In this document: one piece after another, positions 34,542 to 44,978 of the stretch | Layout of the letters: every line of letters begins with the position of its first letter | How positions within the stretch are numbered: position 1 is the stretch's first letter | Assembly (NCBI RefSeq): GCF_017353185.1 | Contig: NZ_JAFMYV010000010.1 | Coordinates: forward strand, 186,001 to 250,000 | Direction of reading: 5' to 3' | Source of the DNA: Fibrella rubiginis | GTDB taxonomy: Bacteria > Bacteroidota > Bacteroidia > Cytophagales > Spirosomataceae | Length of the DNA: 64,000 bases | Translations under genes and position numbers: made by a program | Notes under the pieces: model-generated | Told to the model about the DNA's origin: nothing | What the model saw: the letters and a program-made list of their open reading frames with translations, nothing else | Databases searched by the model: none

Positions 34542-37500
34542 CTATTCCCCACAAGCGTGGGGATGAACCGCTGTGAGCATGCCTGGGCTGATGAGGACTT
34601 ATCTATTCCCCACAAGCGTGGGGATGAACCGTTCCTATGAACATAGATCGGATTTTGTACCCCCTATTCCCCACAAGCGTGGGGATGAACCGGAGGCCGA
34701 ATTAGCCGAACAGCGGCTAGACATCTATTCCCCACAAGCGTGGGGATGAACCGGATGGGCAACAATCTGTCTTTTAACAAAAAAGCTATTCCCCACAAGC
34801 GTGGGGATGAACCGATAGGCCCGCAAACGGTCGGCGCGACGAACAACTATTCCCCACAAGCGTGGGGATGAACCGATGTACCCAAGTACTGCGCGATGCC
34901 CTGAGTACTATTCCCCACAAGCGTGGGGATGAACCGCGTGAGGATCTGCTCGGCAATCGTGCCACTCGCTATTCCCCACAAGCGTGGGGATGAACCGACA
35001 GAAATCGAGTTTGGCGAGGAGGCGGATTACTATTCCCCACAAGCGTGGGGATGAACCGACAGGCGACAAGCCAGCAGATTGTTTTATCACCTATTCCCCA
35101 CAAGCGTGGGGATGAACCGCCCATTTGCGGGCGGCGGGCTCGAGGGAGATTCTATTCCCCACAAGCGTGGGGATGAACCGCATTTGCATTCGCCACGACG
35201 CCACCGATGAGCCTATTCCCCACAAGCGTGGGGATGAACCGTCGGGTCATACCGTTGAACAAAATCTTGCCACCTATTCCCCACAAGCGTGGGGATGAAC
35301 CGTGCCGCATCCGCATGGCGGGCTCAGCCACCGACTATTCCCCACAAGCGTGGGGATGAACCGGCGTTGGGCATCGGCCTAATCATTACTGCTATCTATT
35401 CCCCACAAGCGTGGGGATGAACCGCAATTGTGATAGACTAGGACCTGAAACGGAATCTATTCCCCACAAGCGTGGGGATGAACCGCTCTACGAAAGGCTT
35501 TGGGCAACTCCGTACGCCTATTCCCCACAAGCGTGGGGATGAACCGCAGCTGCTGGCCCACCCCACCTACAGTCAGGCCTATTCCCCACAAGCGTGGGGA
35601 TGAACCGCCCTGAGCCGTGCCAAACCAAGCCACCCAAGCCTATTCCCCACAAGCGTGGGGATGAACCGGTGGTTGGTTGTCCTGGTACGGCCTTGTTGTT
35701 CTATTCCCCACAAGCGTGGGGATGAACCGTAACCCTGGAAGACGGCACGGCCGGGCTGGTGCTATTCCCCACAAGCGTGGGGATGAACCGTCCGATCAGC
35801 AAAAGCAAATCGGTAATGCAAACTATTCCCCACAAGCGTGGGGATGAACCGCAATCGCTCCCTGTTTTTTTGAATAAAATCCACTATTCCCCACAAGCGT
35901 GGGGATGAACCGATTACAGGACAAAATACCACACATGAGCGCAACTATTCCCCACAAGCGTGGGGATTAACCGCATTACACGGCCTGTAGGCCAATACGT
36001 TACACCTATTCCCCACAAGCGTGGGGATGAACCGAACGAATCGAACACAGTGTCTTCTTTCCAGTACTATTCCCCACAAGCGTGGGGATGAACCGCGGTG
36101 CAGGGCCATGTGGCAAGCTGGTGACCCCTATTCCCCACAAGCGTGGGGATGAACCGACAGTCCATTTCGAGAGTTTAGGTTTCGTTCACTATTCCCCACA
36201 AGCGTGGGGATGAACCGCCACGACGGGCATTAAAAACGCCTTTGAAAACCTATTCCCCACAAGCGTGGGGATGAACCGCTGGGATAAAATCGTGGGGGCC
36301 GACCGCTACCTATTCCCCACAAGCGTGGGGATGAACCGAGCCAATACCGCAAGCCATTTTAACGGCTGCACTATTCCCCACAAGCGTGGGGATGAACCGA
36401 ATTCATTCCTGTAGCTGTTCCGATACAGCCTCTATTCCCCACAAGCGTGGGGATGAACCGGTGAGCGTGCTGTTTAAAAAAGGGCTTAAACCCTATTCCC
36501 CACAAACGTGGGGATGAACCGATCACATATAACCCTAGTGTTTATGACGAAATCTATTCCCCACAAGCGTGGGGATGAACCGAATGGTGGTAGCCCGTTT
36601 GCCGATGGTTTTGTCTATTCCCCACAAGCGTGGGGATGAACCGTTGTCGATCTGTTGATCGACGTGGATTATGTGCTATTCCCCACAAGCGTGGGGATGA
36701 ACCGACAGCCGTCAGCAGCAGCTGCGCCAGGCGGGCCTATTCCCCACAAGCGTGGGGATGAACCGCCGCCATCTACCGGGCCATCGCCTTGGCATGGCTA
36801 TTCCCCACAAGCGTGGGGATGAACCGGCATACGAAGATTAGCCACCAACTAACCACCCCTATCCCCCACAAGCGTGGGGATGAACCGGCGATGTCGCTCC
36901 CGGCAATGCCCGAGGTGTCCTATTCCCCACAAGCGTGGGGATGAACCGCAGATCGCGTACTTGGCCCCCACGGCGGTAATCTATTCCCCACAAGCGTGGG
37001 GATGAACCGACTGTAGTTTATTGGGTTGCGTCAAGTCGTTACTATTCCCCACAAGCGTGGGGATGAACCGCACAAAGCCGCCCACGTGGCCTCCATCAAG
37101 GACTATTCCCCACAAGCGTGGGGATGAACCGAGCCAGCAGGAACTAGACAACCTTACCAAAGGCTATTCCCCACAAGCGTGGGGATGAACCGGCCGTGGC
37201 TAAAAATGCGAAGGTGGTGGCCGTCTATTCCCCACAAGCGTGGGGATGAACCGTTGCCCGGCTTTTCAGCGACGAAGGGCAGGACCTATTCCCCACAAGC
37301 GTGGGGATGAACCGACCTCTGTAGGGTCTAATTTGCCCGTCATTATCTATTCCCCACAAGCGTGGGGATGAACCGACGATATTTTGGCTTAAGGTTATCG
37401 GTAGAAACTATTCCCCACAAGCGTGGGGATGAACCGACTACCCAAGGCGCGGAAAGTCTTTCCAGTGCCTATTCCCCACAAGCGTGGGGATGAACCGGAG

Positions 37501-38718
37501 GTAGCCAGCCAGATATTTCCGACACCGCCCTATTCCCCACAAGCGTGGGGATGAACCGTCAATGCCGAGCGTTCCGCCAATAGTCCGAGCCTATTCCCCA
37601 CAAGCGTGGGGATGAACCGTTCTTTAGTGTTCCTTGTGAAAATCCGGTTTGCTATTCCCCACAAGCGTGGGGATGAACCGGTCATTGTCTTCCATGAACT
37701 GGGCAATAGCGGCTATTCCCCACAAGCGTGGGGATGAACCGGCTTGGACTTGCCAGCAGTTGATGCCGTGTTGCTATTCCCCACAAGCGTGGGGATGAAC
37801 CGATCAGTAGCGCCCTGGCTGATTTTGACGTGGCCTATTCCCCACAAGCGTGGGGATGAACCGGCGTAAAGATGCTGGAAGACTTGAAAGACCACCTATT
37901 CCCCACAAGCGTGGGGATGAACCGGCCTAAGCGCCTCGACCGAAGGTACGCTTATCCTATTCCCCACAAGTGTGGGGATGAACCGCCGCGCTTCGTTTTC
38001 TTTTCCAGATTGTAATACTATTCCCCACAAGCATGGGGATGAACCGGATACAAGGCCAATCTTCACCGCGAACCCGCTCTATTCCCCACAAGCGTGGGGA
38101 TGAACCGCCCTCCGGCACATCGACCAGCCCTCCGGTGCCCTATTCCCCACAAGCGTGGGGATGAACCGACGCCAACCGCCTGCTGGGTTGACGTGGCGAC
38201 CTATTCCCCACAAGCGTGGGGATGAACCGGCGCGGGCGCAACCCCCGAAAACAGGGGTGGTCTATTCCCCACAAGCGTGGGGATGAACCGTGGGCATTAA
38301 CCAGTCGCAAACAGATTGCGTGCTATTCCCCACAAGCGTGGGGATGAACCGAACTCGGTCTCTTCGTCGTCGGCCTGCGTTAGCTATTCCCCACAAGCGT
38401 GGGGATGAACCGGATAGCCAGTATTTGCGGGCGGGTTTGGCTGACTATTCCCCACGAGCGTGGGGATGAACCGTGTAACTGTGACCTTTGGGCCTAACTA
38501 TCAGACTATTCCCCACGAGCGTGGGGATGAACCGATAGCGGACTGGGACGCGGAAGGGCTAGACGACTATTCCCCACGAGCGTGGGGATGAACCGGTCTT
38601 CCGGGCAATTTTCGTCGATAAGTTATACTATTCCTCACGCTTGTGGGGATGAACCGCAGGAGATGGAGTACGTTTACGCCAAGGGTAACTTACTCTCCAC
38701 GCGTGTGGAGATGAACTG
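34542..38718 (+). CRISPR. CRISPR array 2 (type I-E), about 69 repeats
   Basis: A 29-bp repeat starting CTATTCCCCACAAGCGTGGG and ending GATGAACCG has a strict 61-bp period. The only step I could locate is a 31-nt spacer at 36279-36309. By position I count 67 good repeats to 38595 plus two degenerate ones at 38628-38656 and 38690-38718. The far end decays: three repeats from 38445 on have CACGAGCG instead of CACAAGCG. The repeat differs from array 1 at three positions, and one difference turns a C:G pair of the stem into a U:G pair. Confidence 0.97.
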
Positions 38719-38836
38719 GACGGTTCGCCCCAAGGTTGCCGAAATTAGCCATACGCTATTATGCTTGAACGGCGTATTATGTCTGTCGTCGCAATTACCC
38801 CTTCGACTGACTTTCGGTTTGTAGATTATCTGTTAT

Positions 38837-39841
38837 TTAGTCTTCAGACGTTTGATCGTCCTGTCCCTTCAATTCTTTCTGAATTTCAGCGATTAATTGC
38901 TCTTCAGTCGGCAGGTGCAACTGGTACTTGCTGGCAAACAGTTGTGTGTTGTGTTCAGGCAGGGTGTAGCGCACGACTGCATCGTTCTTGTCGGCACATA
39001 GTAATACGCCAATGGTTGGATTCTCGTGAGGCTCTCGAATGGCCCGGTCGTAGTAGTTGACATACATCTGAAGTTGACCCAGATCCTGATGGGTGATCTT
39101 GTCCATCTTGAGGTCTAGCAAGACGAAGCATTGTAGGAGCCGATTATAAAATACCAGATCAATTTTGAACTCATCGCTCTCAATGAAAAGTCGCTTTTGG
39201 CGGGCAACGAAGGAAAAGCCGTTGCCCAGTTCCAGCAAAAATTCCTGAATGTGGGTGATGATGGCATTTTCAAGATCGTGTTCGTAGTAGCTCGCCTGAG
39301 GCTTTAGGCCCAAAAACTCCAGCACCATCGGGTCTTTAATGAGTTGGCTGGGCTGGGTAGGCTTTTCCTTGGCCTGGGCAATGGCTAGTACACTTTCTTT
39401 GTCCTGACTCAGCAGCAACCGTTCATAGAGTAGGCTGTTGACCTGCCGTTCCAACTGGCGAACCGTCCAGGCATTCTTTTCGGCTTCGGCGAGGTAGAAC
39501 GCCCGTTTGGTGGCGTCATCCAACCGGATAAGGACTTTATAATGGGTCCAGGTCAATTGTGAACTCAACGAGTTCACAATTGGAAACGCCAAGTAAAACT
39601 GTCGGCTCAACTGTAGGTTGCGCGAGGAGAAATTTTCACCATAATCAGCTACAAGTTGAGCCGACAGGTTTTTAATGAGCGCTTTGCCGTAGACGGCCCG
39701 TTCAGCCCCCTGCTGTTCGTCCTCTACGATGAGGCGGCCAATCTGCCAATACATGAGGGTGAGGGCGTGATTGACGGAGCGGGCTGCGCTTTCCCGCGAT
39801 TGGTGAATGATGAGCCGTAGGTCCGCGAGAAGCTTGTCCAT
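38837..39841 (-). CDS. YhcG-type PDDEXK nuclease (DUF1016)
   Basis: The N-terminal helical domain (ALTLMYWQIGRLIVEDEQQG, GENFSSRNLQLSRQFY) and the C-terminal nuclease-like part (DEFKIDLVFYNRLLQCFVLL, DLKMDKITHQDLGQLQMYVN) match DUF1016/YhcG proteins. The D-(x)n-D-L-K arrangement supplies the PDDEXK core. The ATG at 39841 gives 334 residues, normal for the family. Members are common on mobile elements and near restriction systems. It lies 118 bp from the old end of array 2 and runs towards it. Confidence 0.85.
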   Translation of the reverse strand: MDKLLADLRLIIHQSRESAARSVNHALTLMYWQIGRLIVEDEQQGAERAVYGKALIKNLSAQLVADYGENFSSRNLQLSRQFYLAFPIVNSLSSQLTWTHYKVLIRLDDATKRAFYLAEAEKNAWTVRQLERQVNSLLYERLLLSQDKESVLAIAQAKEKPTQPSQLIKDPMVLEFLGLKPQASYYEHDLENAIITHIQEFLLELGNGFSFVARQKRLFIESDEFKIDLVFYNRLLQCFVLLDLKMDKITHQDLGQLQMYVNYYDRAIREPHENPTIGVLLCADKNDAVVRYTLPEHNTQLFASKYQLHLPTEEQLIAEIQKELKGQDDQTSED

Positions 39842-40394
39842 AGGAGTTGTCAACGACGAATGCGAATGGGTTAAATCTGGATGAACGAAGATACAAGTGG
39901 ATCACGGGTTCGACAGCGTCTCTCACTTTTGTCGTTGATGCCACCCCAAAAGGACAAAGTTTGTCGACAGCCCCAGCGAGAGCTACCAATAGTTGAGAAA
40001 CCATGATTTTATATGCGTAACTGGCTTTTGGGTCACAAAAACCCTTCTTTTTATTATCGTCCATTTTGTCCAGTACACTCAAATAGTAGAGTAATATCGT
40101 TATCGCTAAGCGTGATTCTCATTGATTACATGCTCCGGTAAGCTTTATGGTTACAAGATGTTTCCCCTTTTTATCATTGTCTAATTTGTCTAATAGACTA
40201 AAACAGTAGAGTGATTTAAGATTACTGTTGAACATAACCGGAGTTATCTGGTAAATAGGTGACCAAAAGATATGGCAGGCACATTAAGGGAAAGAAAATC
40301 TTTTTTCAAGCCCGCAGACGCATAGATACCACCCCTATCATCAGGCAGCTCTCATCAATTATTTGATTCGGGGTTCCATTCTGAGATTATAGCC
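39842..40394. other. Gene-free stretch with two related 44-bp repeats
   Basis: No credible gene is seen in 550 bp. Segments at 40051-40094 and 40171-40214, exactly 120 bp apart, share the plan TTATC-x-TTTGTC-x-ACT-x-AGTAGAGT. They lie downstream of the Rep-like gene and are candidate replication or partition sites of the element, but this is only inference from their position. Confidence 0.5.
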
Positions 40395-41837
40395 CTAGCT
40401 GCTGTTCACCTCAGTTATAGCAGATAAAGAGATTATTTTGTCGAGGCTGATACCGGTTACACTTACAGTTGAACTATGAAGTACGTCTGTACGCCTTATT
40501 CCATCTTCCCAGAAGTGAATCCGTACGTACTGATTGTTTCCCTGAGCCTTCAGAATCAGGTTCTTTTTTGACCGTCTCTGGTTACTCATAATGTTGCGGC
40601 ACCGTCTGGCAGCGGCTCTACCATTGTATTTCTCCGAGCAAAACCGCGACGAGGACAACTGACTAGTTAAAGTCTTGCCACAGGAGACACAAACTCGATC
40701 AGGAGCCAATTCAAGAACAGAACTGGTAGTTTCTATAAGATTGGGGGGCGGTTCAATAATAGAGTTAGCTGTTTGTATAGACGGAGACACCGTCTGGGGG
40801 AAAACTACGTTTACACCTAGATAGTCAAGTGGTGTAAACGTAGCTGCTTCATGTGCTTCACCTCTGCCTTGGCTGATTTCTGTAACCGTGTCAATGGCTG
40901 TATGAACATGGGCTAGTCGTGATTGATCGACAAGGCTATTCCATTCAATGATAATACGCCGTATCAAGTCGTTTTTAAAGTCAAAGGCTTCGCATTTGTC
41001 CAGGATGTAAACAAGCCGTTCCCGGTTGTCCTGCCGTTGCCATCGTGTCGAAGCAACGTCTTTCTCGAATACCGCGCTTCTTTTCCGTTTCCAGGCGTGT
41101 GGGCGTTGGAGCCGGTAAAAATCGACACGTTCAGCATCTGTTAACAAATCGAGACGTGAAGGTTGTAGGTCCACAAACTCGATGCGCTCTATAGCTTCTA
41201 CCAGCTTGGCTACAAGTGGAACGACGTTAACAGGATTACGAAGGTCATCAAGCGTCTGTACATTGTACTCTTTCAGAAAGCGCATTTTCCTTACTCTCAC
41301 CTCAACTCGAAGCTGGTTTTTGTCAGAGTAGCCAAACAGTCGGCCTTTGTCATAAATTTTTACTTCATGATCATCAAAAGCCCATGCTAAGCCTAAGCCG
41401 GGCCTTTTTTCGTCTACCTGTCGGCTATAGGGCTTATTACTGCATACAACCATTGAATCAATGACTTTAGTAGGGGAATAGGGCAGCGAAAGATTTATAC
41501 CAATTTCCAGCGTCTGAATCAACGTACTCGTAGGGTCAATACTGAAGCGTTCTGTTAAGTCATCAATGGCGGTAATAAGATCCTGAATGAAAAACTGGTT
41601 GCAGTTGTCGCCGCCCTTGTTGTAGTAACGGTGCAATGATCCAGTCACTATGTGCTTCTGCGCGCCTGTTTTCTGTGAGGTTGTCGAGGTGAAGGTTAGT
41701 CCGTGGTAAGTTGCTTTTCTTTGCACTACTTCTGCAGTGCTGCTTGGTACTGACAGCATAGCATTAGTTATCTCAGGAACATTATCCCAGCGATTAACCA
41801 CCACATTTGGGCATAGTAATTTCAGGCCATCAATCAT
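40395..41837 (-). CDS. Rep-like protein, phage/plasmid replication family with Cys-rich tail
   Basis: The start MIDGLKLLCP and the block VTGSLHRYYNKGGDNCNQFF resemble gpII/X-type rolling-circle replication proteins of filamentous phages and of small Bacteroidota elements. LRVEVRVRKMRFL in the middle fits the same fold. The C-terminal part has a cysteine cluster (CVSCGKTL and FCSEKYNGRAAARRCRN) that could bind zinc. The ATG at 41837 gives 480 residues. The nickase tyrosine could not be fixed, so replication function is probable but not proven. Confidence 0.6.
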   Translation of the reverse strand: MIDGLKLLCPNVVVNRWDNVPEITNAMLSVPSSTAEVVQRKATYHGLTFTSTTSQKTGAQKHIVTGSLHRYYNKGGDNCNQFFIQDLITAIDDLTERFSIDPTSTLIQTLEIGINLSLPYSPTKVIDSMVVCSNKPYSRQVDEKRPGLGLAWAFDDHEVKIYDKGRLFGYSDKNQLRVEVRVRKMRFLKEYNVQTLDDLRNPVNVVPLVAKLVEAIERIEFVDLQPSRLDLLTDAERVDFYRLQRPHAWKRKRSAVFEKDVASTRWQRQDNRERLVYILDKCEAFDFKNDLIRRIIIEWNSLVDQSRLAHVHTAIDTVTEISQGRGEAHEAATFTPLDYLGVNVVFPQTVSPSIQTANSIIEPPPNLIETTSSVLELAPDRVCVSCGKTLTSQLSSSRFCSEKYNGRAAARRCRNIMSNQRRSKKNLILKAQGNNQYVRIHFWEDGIRRTDVLHSSTVSVTGISLDKIISLSAITEVNSS

Positions 41838-42092
41838 GGCGAAACACACTAAGTAGTAAGTGATAGATAGGGGAGGGGGTCGACTAGCCCACGGCGCGTT
41901 TTATGTCCACCAAGACATGTGGGTGCCCCTGTCGAAAAGGAACTGTATAGGCTGTAGATAGCCAGAACAGTTGGCGACTAACCACCTTATTACCCGTCAG
42001 TAACCGCCTAGATCGAATCAGACCTATTAAGGGAGAACACTACCAGTAGTAAGGCGATTGTTTATGGAAAGTGGAGCGGCGATTGCCACCGC

Positions 42093-42386
42093 TCAGTTCC
42101 TGTTTTGTACCCCAGCTTCCAGATAGGCGATTAACTCACTCTTCAAAAAATAGAGCCGCCCGAACCGCTTCCTATGCGGTATCTTTTTAATATTCTGGTA
42201 GACGGTCTGTTCTGATATATCCAGAAACTCCGCTGCCTTGGCCACGTTTAGAGGCTTTTCCTCATCCGGTCCAGTCCGATGTTCTGTCTGGAGAGCTGTG
42301 TTACCAGATTGATTGCTTATTGCCTCACGAACAGCATTCTGGATCAGATTGCTTAACTCTGTACTCTCTATTTGAATGATCACCAT
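42093..42386 (-). CDS. Excisionase-family helix-turn-helix protein
   Basis: PLNVAKAAEFLDISEQTVYQ followed by IPHRKRFGRLYFLKSELIAY is the typical MerR/excisionase-like DNA-binding domain. At 97 residues with an N-terminal extension it fits the small HTH proteins next to Bacteroidota integrases. It probably directs excision or represses the Rep-like gene, which is 255 bp downstream. Confidence 0.85.
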   Translation of the reverse strand: MVIIQIESTELSNLIQNAVREAISNQSGNTALQTEHRTGPDEEKPLNVAKAAEFLDISEQTVYQNIKKIPHRKRFGRLYFLKSELIAYLEAGVQNRN

Positions 42387-42463
42387 GACATTTGTGTCTG
42401 TTTATTGATAGTGCAAATGTCAAATGCTAATACTTTCATGTGTATATACTCTGTATATAGTCA

Positions 42464-43315
42464 TTATTGTCTTCTATCATTTTGCTTATTATCTAGCTGT
42501 TTTTTAACAATCTCTTTCATTTCGCTAAACACCCTCAGATTGACTGTTTCTGATTGCCTGTGAGCCTGCTGTAAGACTTGATGATAACTCTTTTCATCAA
42601 TGCCCAAAAGGCCGCCTACTCGCTGTACAAACACCTTCTTTGTTGGTAAATCACCATTTTGTTCTGTAACAAGTCGTAGATCATACAGAACATTTAGGAT
42701 GCGAATTAGATCTGACCTTGCCCCGGTCCTGTCGGATAGTTTAAACGAACTTTCAGACTCAGTAGTCCGCTCCTCGGAACTGGTCACATAAATCGTAAGT
42801 ACACTTTCGTAAAGTTTAGCGATTCTAATAGCATGAGTTACATAGCCATTGAGTCCATTGAATAAGTTGAGCCAGTCAGTATTTGCATCCAAGTCTGAAA
42901 AATCAGCAGGCACTTTACCCGCAAAATCGGTCAAGGCTTCGATCACCATCTGTAATGTACTCTTATAATGATCTAGAAACTTAAGTGCCTTCCCATTGGT
43001 CTCCAGCATACTTACCTCACTCTTAAAGGCAGTTAGCTCCCGTTGAAGCACCTCAATCCGATCTCTGAATAACCACTGCCAAACATTAGGCGAAGTTTGC
43101 CCTAATGCCCGCAACCTCTCAAAGACTATGCTAGCAGGTAGTTGAGGCAAGGATGGCATATCAACAGAGGCATACTTTATGCTTAAATCGACAATGGCAT
43201 GCTCATCACCTCGGAGTAAAGAAAGACCATCATGCGGGTTACGTCCAAATGCAGTATACAGCAGAGCAATTTCCTCAAACAAAGTTTGGGTCTTGTTTAC
43301 GATGTCAAAATTCAC
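42464..43315 (-). CDS. Hypothetical protein of the integrase cluster
   Basis: A soluble, mainly helical protein of 283 residues begins at a GTG and lies between the integrase (29 bp) and the excisionase-like gene (77 bp) on the same strand. No motif is recognised; the C-terminal third (LIRILNVLYDLRLV, VFVQRVGGLLGIDE) recalls regulators of excision such as RteC, but the likeness is weak. Confidence 0.5.
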   Translation of the reverse strand: MNFDIVNKTQTLFEEIALLYTAFGRNPHDGLSLLRGDEHAIVDLSIKYASVDMPSLPQLPASIVFERLRALGQTSPNVWQWLFRDRIEVLQRELTAFKSEVSMLETNGKALKFLDHYKSTLQMVIEALTDFAGKVPADFSDLDANTDWLNLFNGLNGYVTHAIRIAKLYESVLTIYVTSSEERTTESESSFKLSDRTGARSDLIRILNVLYDLRLVTEQNGDLPTKKVFVQRVGGLLGIDEKSYHQVLQQAHRQSETVNLRVFSEMKEIVKKQLDNKQNDRRQ

Positions 43316-43344
43316 AATTGTATTCAGTTAACAATCAGTCTGGT

Positions 43345-44751
43345 TTAAAGAGCACTTAGGAACTCTTTGGCCTCGTCGTCATCGAAGGACCCTAGGTAGC
43401 TCTCCGTTGTCTTGATGTTGGTATGGCCCAATGATTTGGAAATGAAGGCGAGCGAGGCATTTCCTTTCAACAAATTGGTAGCGAATGAGTGACGGGCTGA
43501 GTAAGTGTTTACGTCTCCTTCAATCCCTAACTGTTCAGCAATCTTCTTCATCCATTTGTTTGTCATTTTTACGGTTTGGTGTACTGCCTGCCTCTTCTGA
43601 TGATCAGTCATCGCTGTGTTAAGAAACGGGAACACGTATCCGTTCGCATGCCTAATCGAAGTACCCCAGCGCTCAATAATGGCAATAGTTTCAGGACGTA
43701 GGTGAGCTACAACAGGCGTTTGATTCTGCTTCTTACTTCGAGCAGTCTTCTGCCGTATAAACGTTAGTTTCTTGCCTTTGAGATCAACCCGTCCCCAAGT
43801 GAGGTGACAAAGGTCAGTTAGGTTAGCACCATTGCAGAAATAGGAGAATAGCCATAGATCATGACTACGGTGTTCCATAGTGCCTAATATGGGCTTGTAT
43901 GCTTTAATCTGCTCAATGGCGGCTTTGGGTAACGCTTTCTTCACGTTAGCCCCGGCTGGTATTACGTAGCGGTTGCGCCCAAACGGATAGGTTTCATGGC
44001 TCATTATCCCAGCTTGTATGGCATCATTTACCACGGCCCGAACATGCCGCAAATAGATTCCTACAGTGGTGAGGCTCGCTCCCGTTGCTGATTTCAGTTT
44101 GCTTTGTGGAGCTTTACCACAGCTTAACATCCATTGCTCATACGTTGCAAGAAAATGGGATGTCAGATGGCTAAATTGTAAAGATGCGGCTGGGCGTGGC
44201 TGACTTAATCGGCGGGGCACTGGAATGCCTAAGAACTCTTTACGTTCCTCATCGGTGAAGGAGTCGACAAACCGGCGCAACGATTTTGCCGCCAGTTCGT
44301 AGTTGATCGCATTACCGAGACGCCCGCTATTGATCATGCTGGTAGCTTTGGCAAATAGGGAGGCTATAAGGTCAGTTTGTTCGACGGGCTTGCTTTCTTC
44401 TTTACCCCAGTTTGTGAGAGCTTCAACAAATGCATCAAATGTAAAACGGTCGCCTAGCTGACCAATGACTAGTTGCGCCCGTTTCAGATAGCTAGTATGA
44501 GTTTTGCCAAAATCGTCTAGATAGGTATCTCCATAACATTCATGCCAGAGTCGAATTTTGTTTTCATCCTTAATCCTGTTGTCGAGCTTGTTTTTGCTGT
44601 CTTGCAGGAAAGCCCATTCAGAAAGGGTTATCTTACGACCAGTTGAGAACAGGCGTTGTTTTCTGTCTTGACAGATAAGCCATTTGATCACCCCTTCACC
44701 TTCTTTACTGGCCCTTTTGTCAAAAAACAGACTGAACGTTACCTTGATCAT
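43345..44751 (-). CDS. Tyrosine recombinase (integrase) of the element
   Basis: An N-terminal Arm-like domain, a SAM-like core-binding domain and a C-terminal catalytic domain make up 468 residues. Catalytic residues seen are the second arginine in YSARHSFAT, the histidine in LGHTNIKTT and the nucleophile in ESYLG. Where the first arginine is usual the sequence reads CNGANLTDL, a variant I know from other Bacteroidota integrases. The gene begins 181 bp inside the right att site and points into the element, as expected for its own integrase. Confidence 0.9.
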   Translation of the reverse strand: MIKVTFSLFFDKRASKEGEGVIKWLICQDRKQRLFSTGRKITLSEWAFLQDSKNKLDNRIKDENKIRLWHECYGDTYLDDFGKTHTSYLKRAQLVIGQLGDRFTFDAFVEALTNWGKEESKPVEQTDLIASLFAKATSMINSGRLGNAINYELAAKSLRRFVDSFTDEERKEFLGIPVPRRLSQPRPAASLQFSHLTSHFLATYEQWMLSCGKAPQSKLKSATGASLTTVGIYLRHVRAVVNDAIQAGIMSHETYPFGRNRYVIPAGANVKKALPKAAIEQIKAYKPILGTMEHRSHDLWLFSYFCNGANLTDLCHLTWGRVDLKGKKLTFIRQKTARSKKQNQTPVVAHLRPETIAIIERWGTSIRHANGYVFPFLNTAMTDHQKRQAVHQTVKMTNKWMKKIAEQLGIEGDVNTYSARHSFATNLLKGNASLAFISKSLGHTNIKTTESYLGSFDDDEAKEFLSAL

Positions 44752-44781
44752 AACGGTTAATTGTGGGTAGAATTTGCTGTT

Positions 44782-44810
44782 AGTTGCAATACAACTTGCA
44801 ATACAAATCT
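44782..44810 (+). promoter_or_regulatory. Candidate integrase arm-type sites, right end
   Basis: AGTTGCAATACAACTTGC starts a double TTGCAATACA repeat almost identical to 18214-18240. It lies 30 bp upstream of the integrase start and may also control it. Confidence 0.55.
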
Positions 44811-44932
44811 ACATAATCAACGCTAAAAAGCGATAACACAGCGTTTGAAATATTGAACTAACTTGCTGTTTATCAATATAGTTGAATAACAGCGATAAGC
44901 TTACGGGGAGGGGCTAAAAAGCCTTCGACTAC

Positions 44933-44978
44933 GACTGTTAATCAGAGGGTCGCTGGTTCGAGCCCAGCTTCGGGAGCA
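44933..44978 (+). other. Right attachment site (attR), tRNA-Asn 3' fragment
   Basis: This is an exact copy of 18120-18165, without the 5' half of the tRNA. It is the displaced 3' end of the original gene and marks the right end of the CRISPR-carrying element. Confidence 0.9.

Larger units (their letters stand above)
18165..44978. mobile_element. Integrated element in tRNA-Asn carrying type I-E CRISPR-Cas
   Basis: A 26.8-kb unit is bounded by the 46-bp tRNA repeats. It has a tyrosine recombinase, an excisionase-like protein and a Rep-like protein at its right end and a DnaB-like protein at its left end. The cargo is a complete CRISPR-Cas locus and a YhcG-type nuclease. No conjugation or capsid gene is seen, so it is probably mobilised by others or replicates as a circle. 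The intergenic long hairpins common on both sides are missing inside. Confidence 0.85.

Noticed and set aside
34415..37895. Open frames inside array 2 with FIPTLVGN repeats
   Set aside because: Same reason as for array 1: frame chance within repeat sequence.
39702..40082. Minus-strand frame of 126 codons upstream of the YhcG-type gene
   Set aside because: It overlaps the start of the nuclease in another frame and has no recognisable domain; kept as non-coding.
18165..44978. Prophage interpretation of the element
   Set aside because: No capsid, terminase, tail or lysis gene is present; integrase, excisionase-like and Rep-like genes alone fit a satellite or integrative element.
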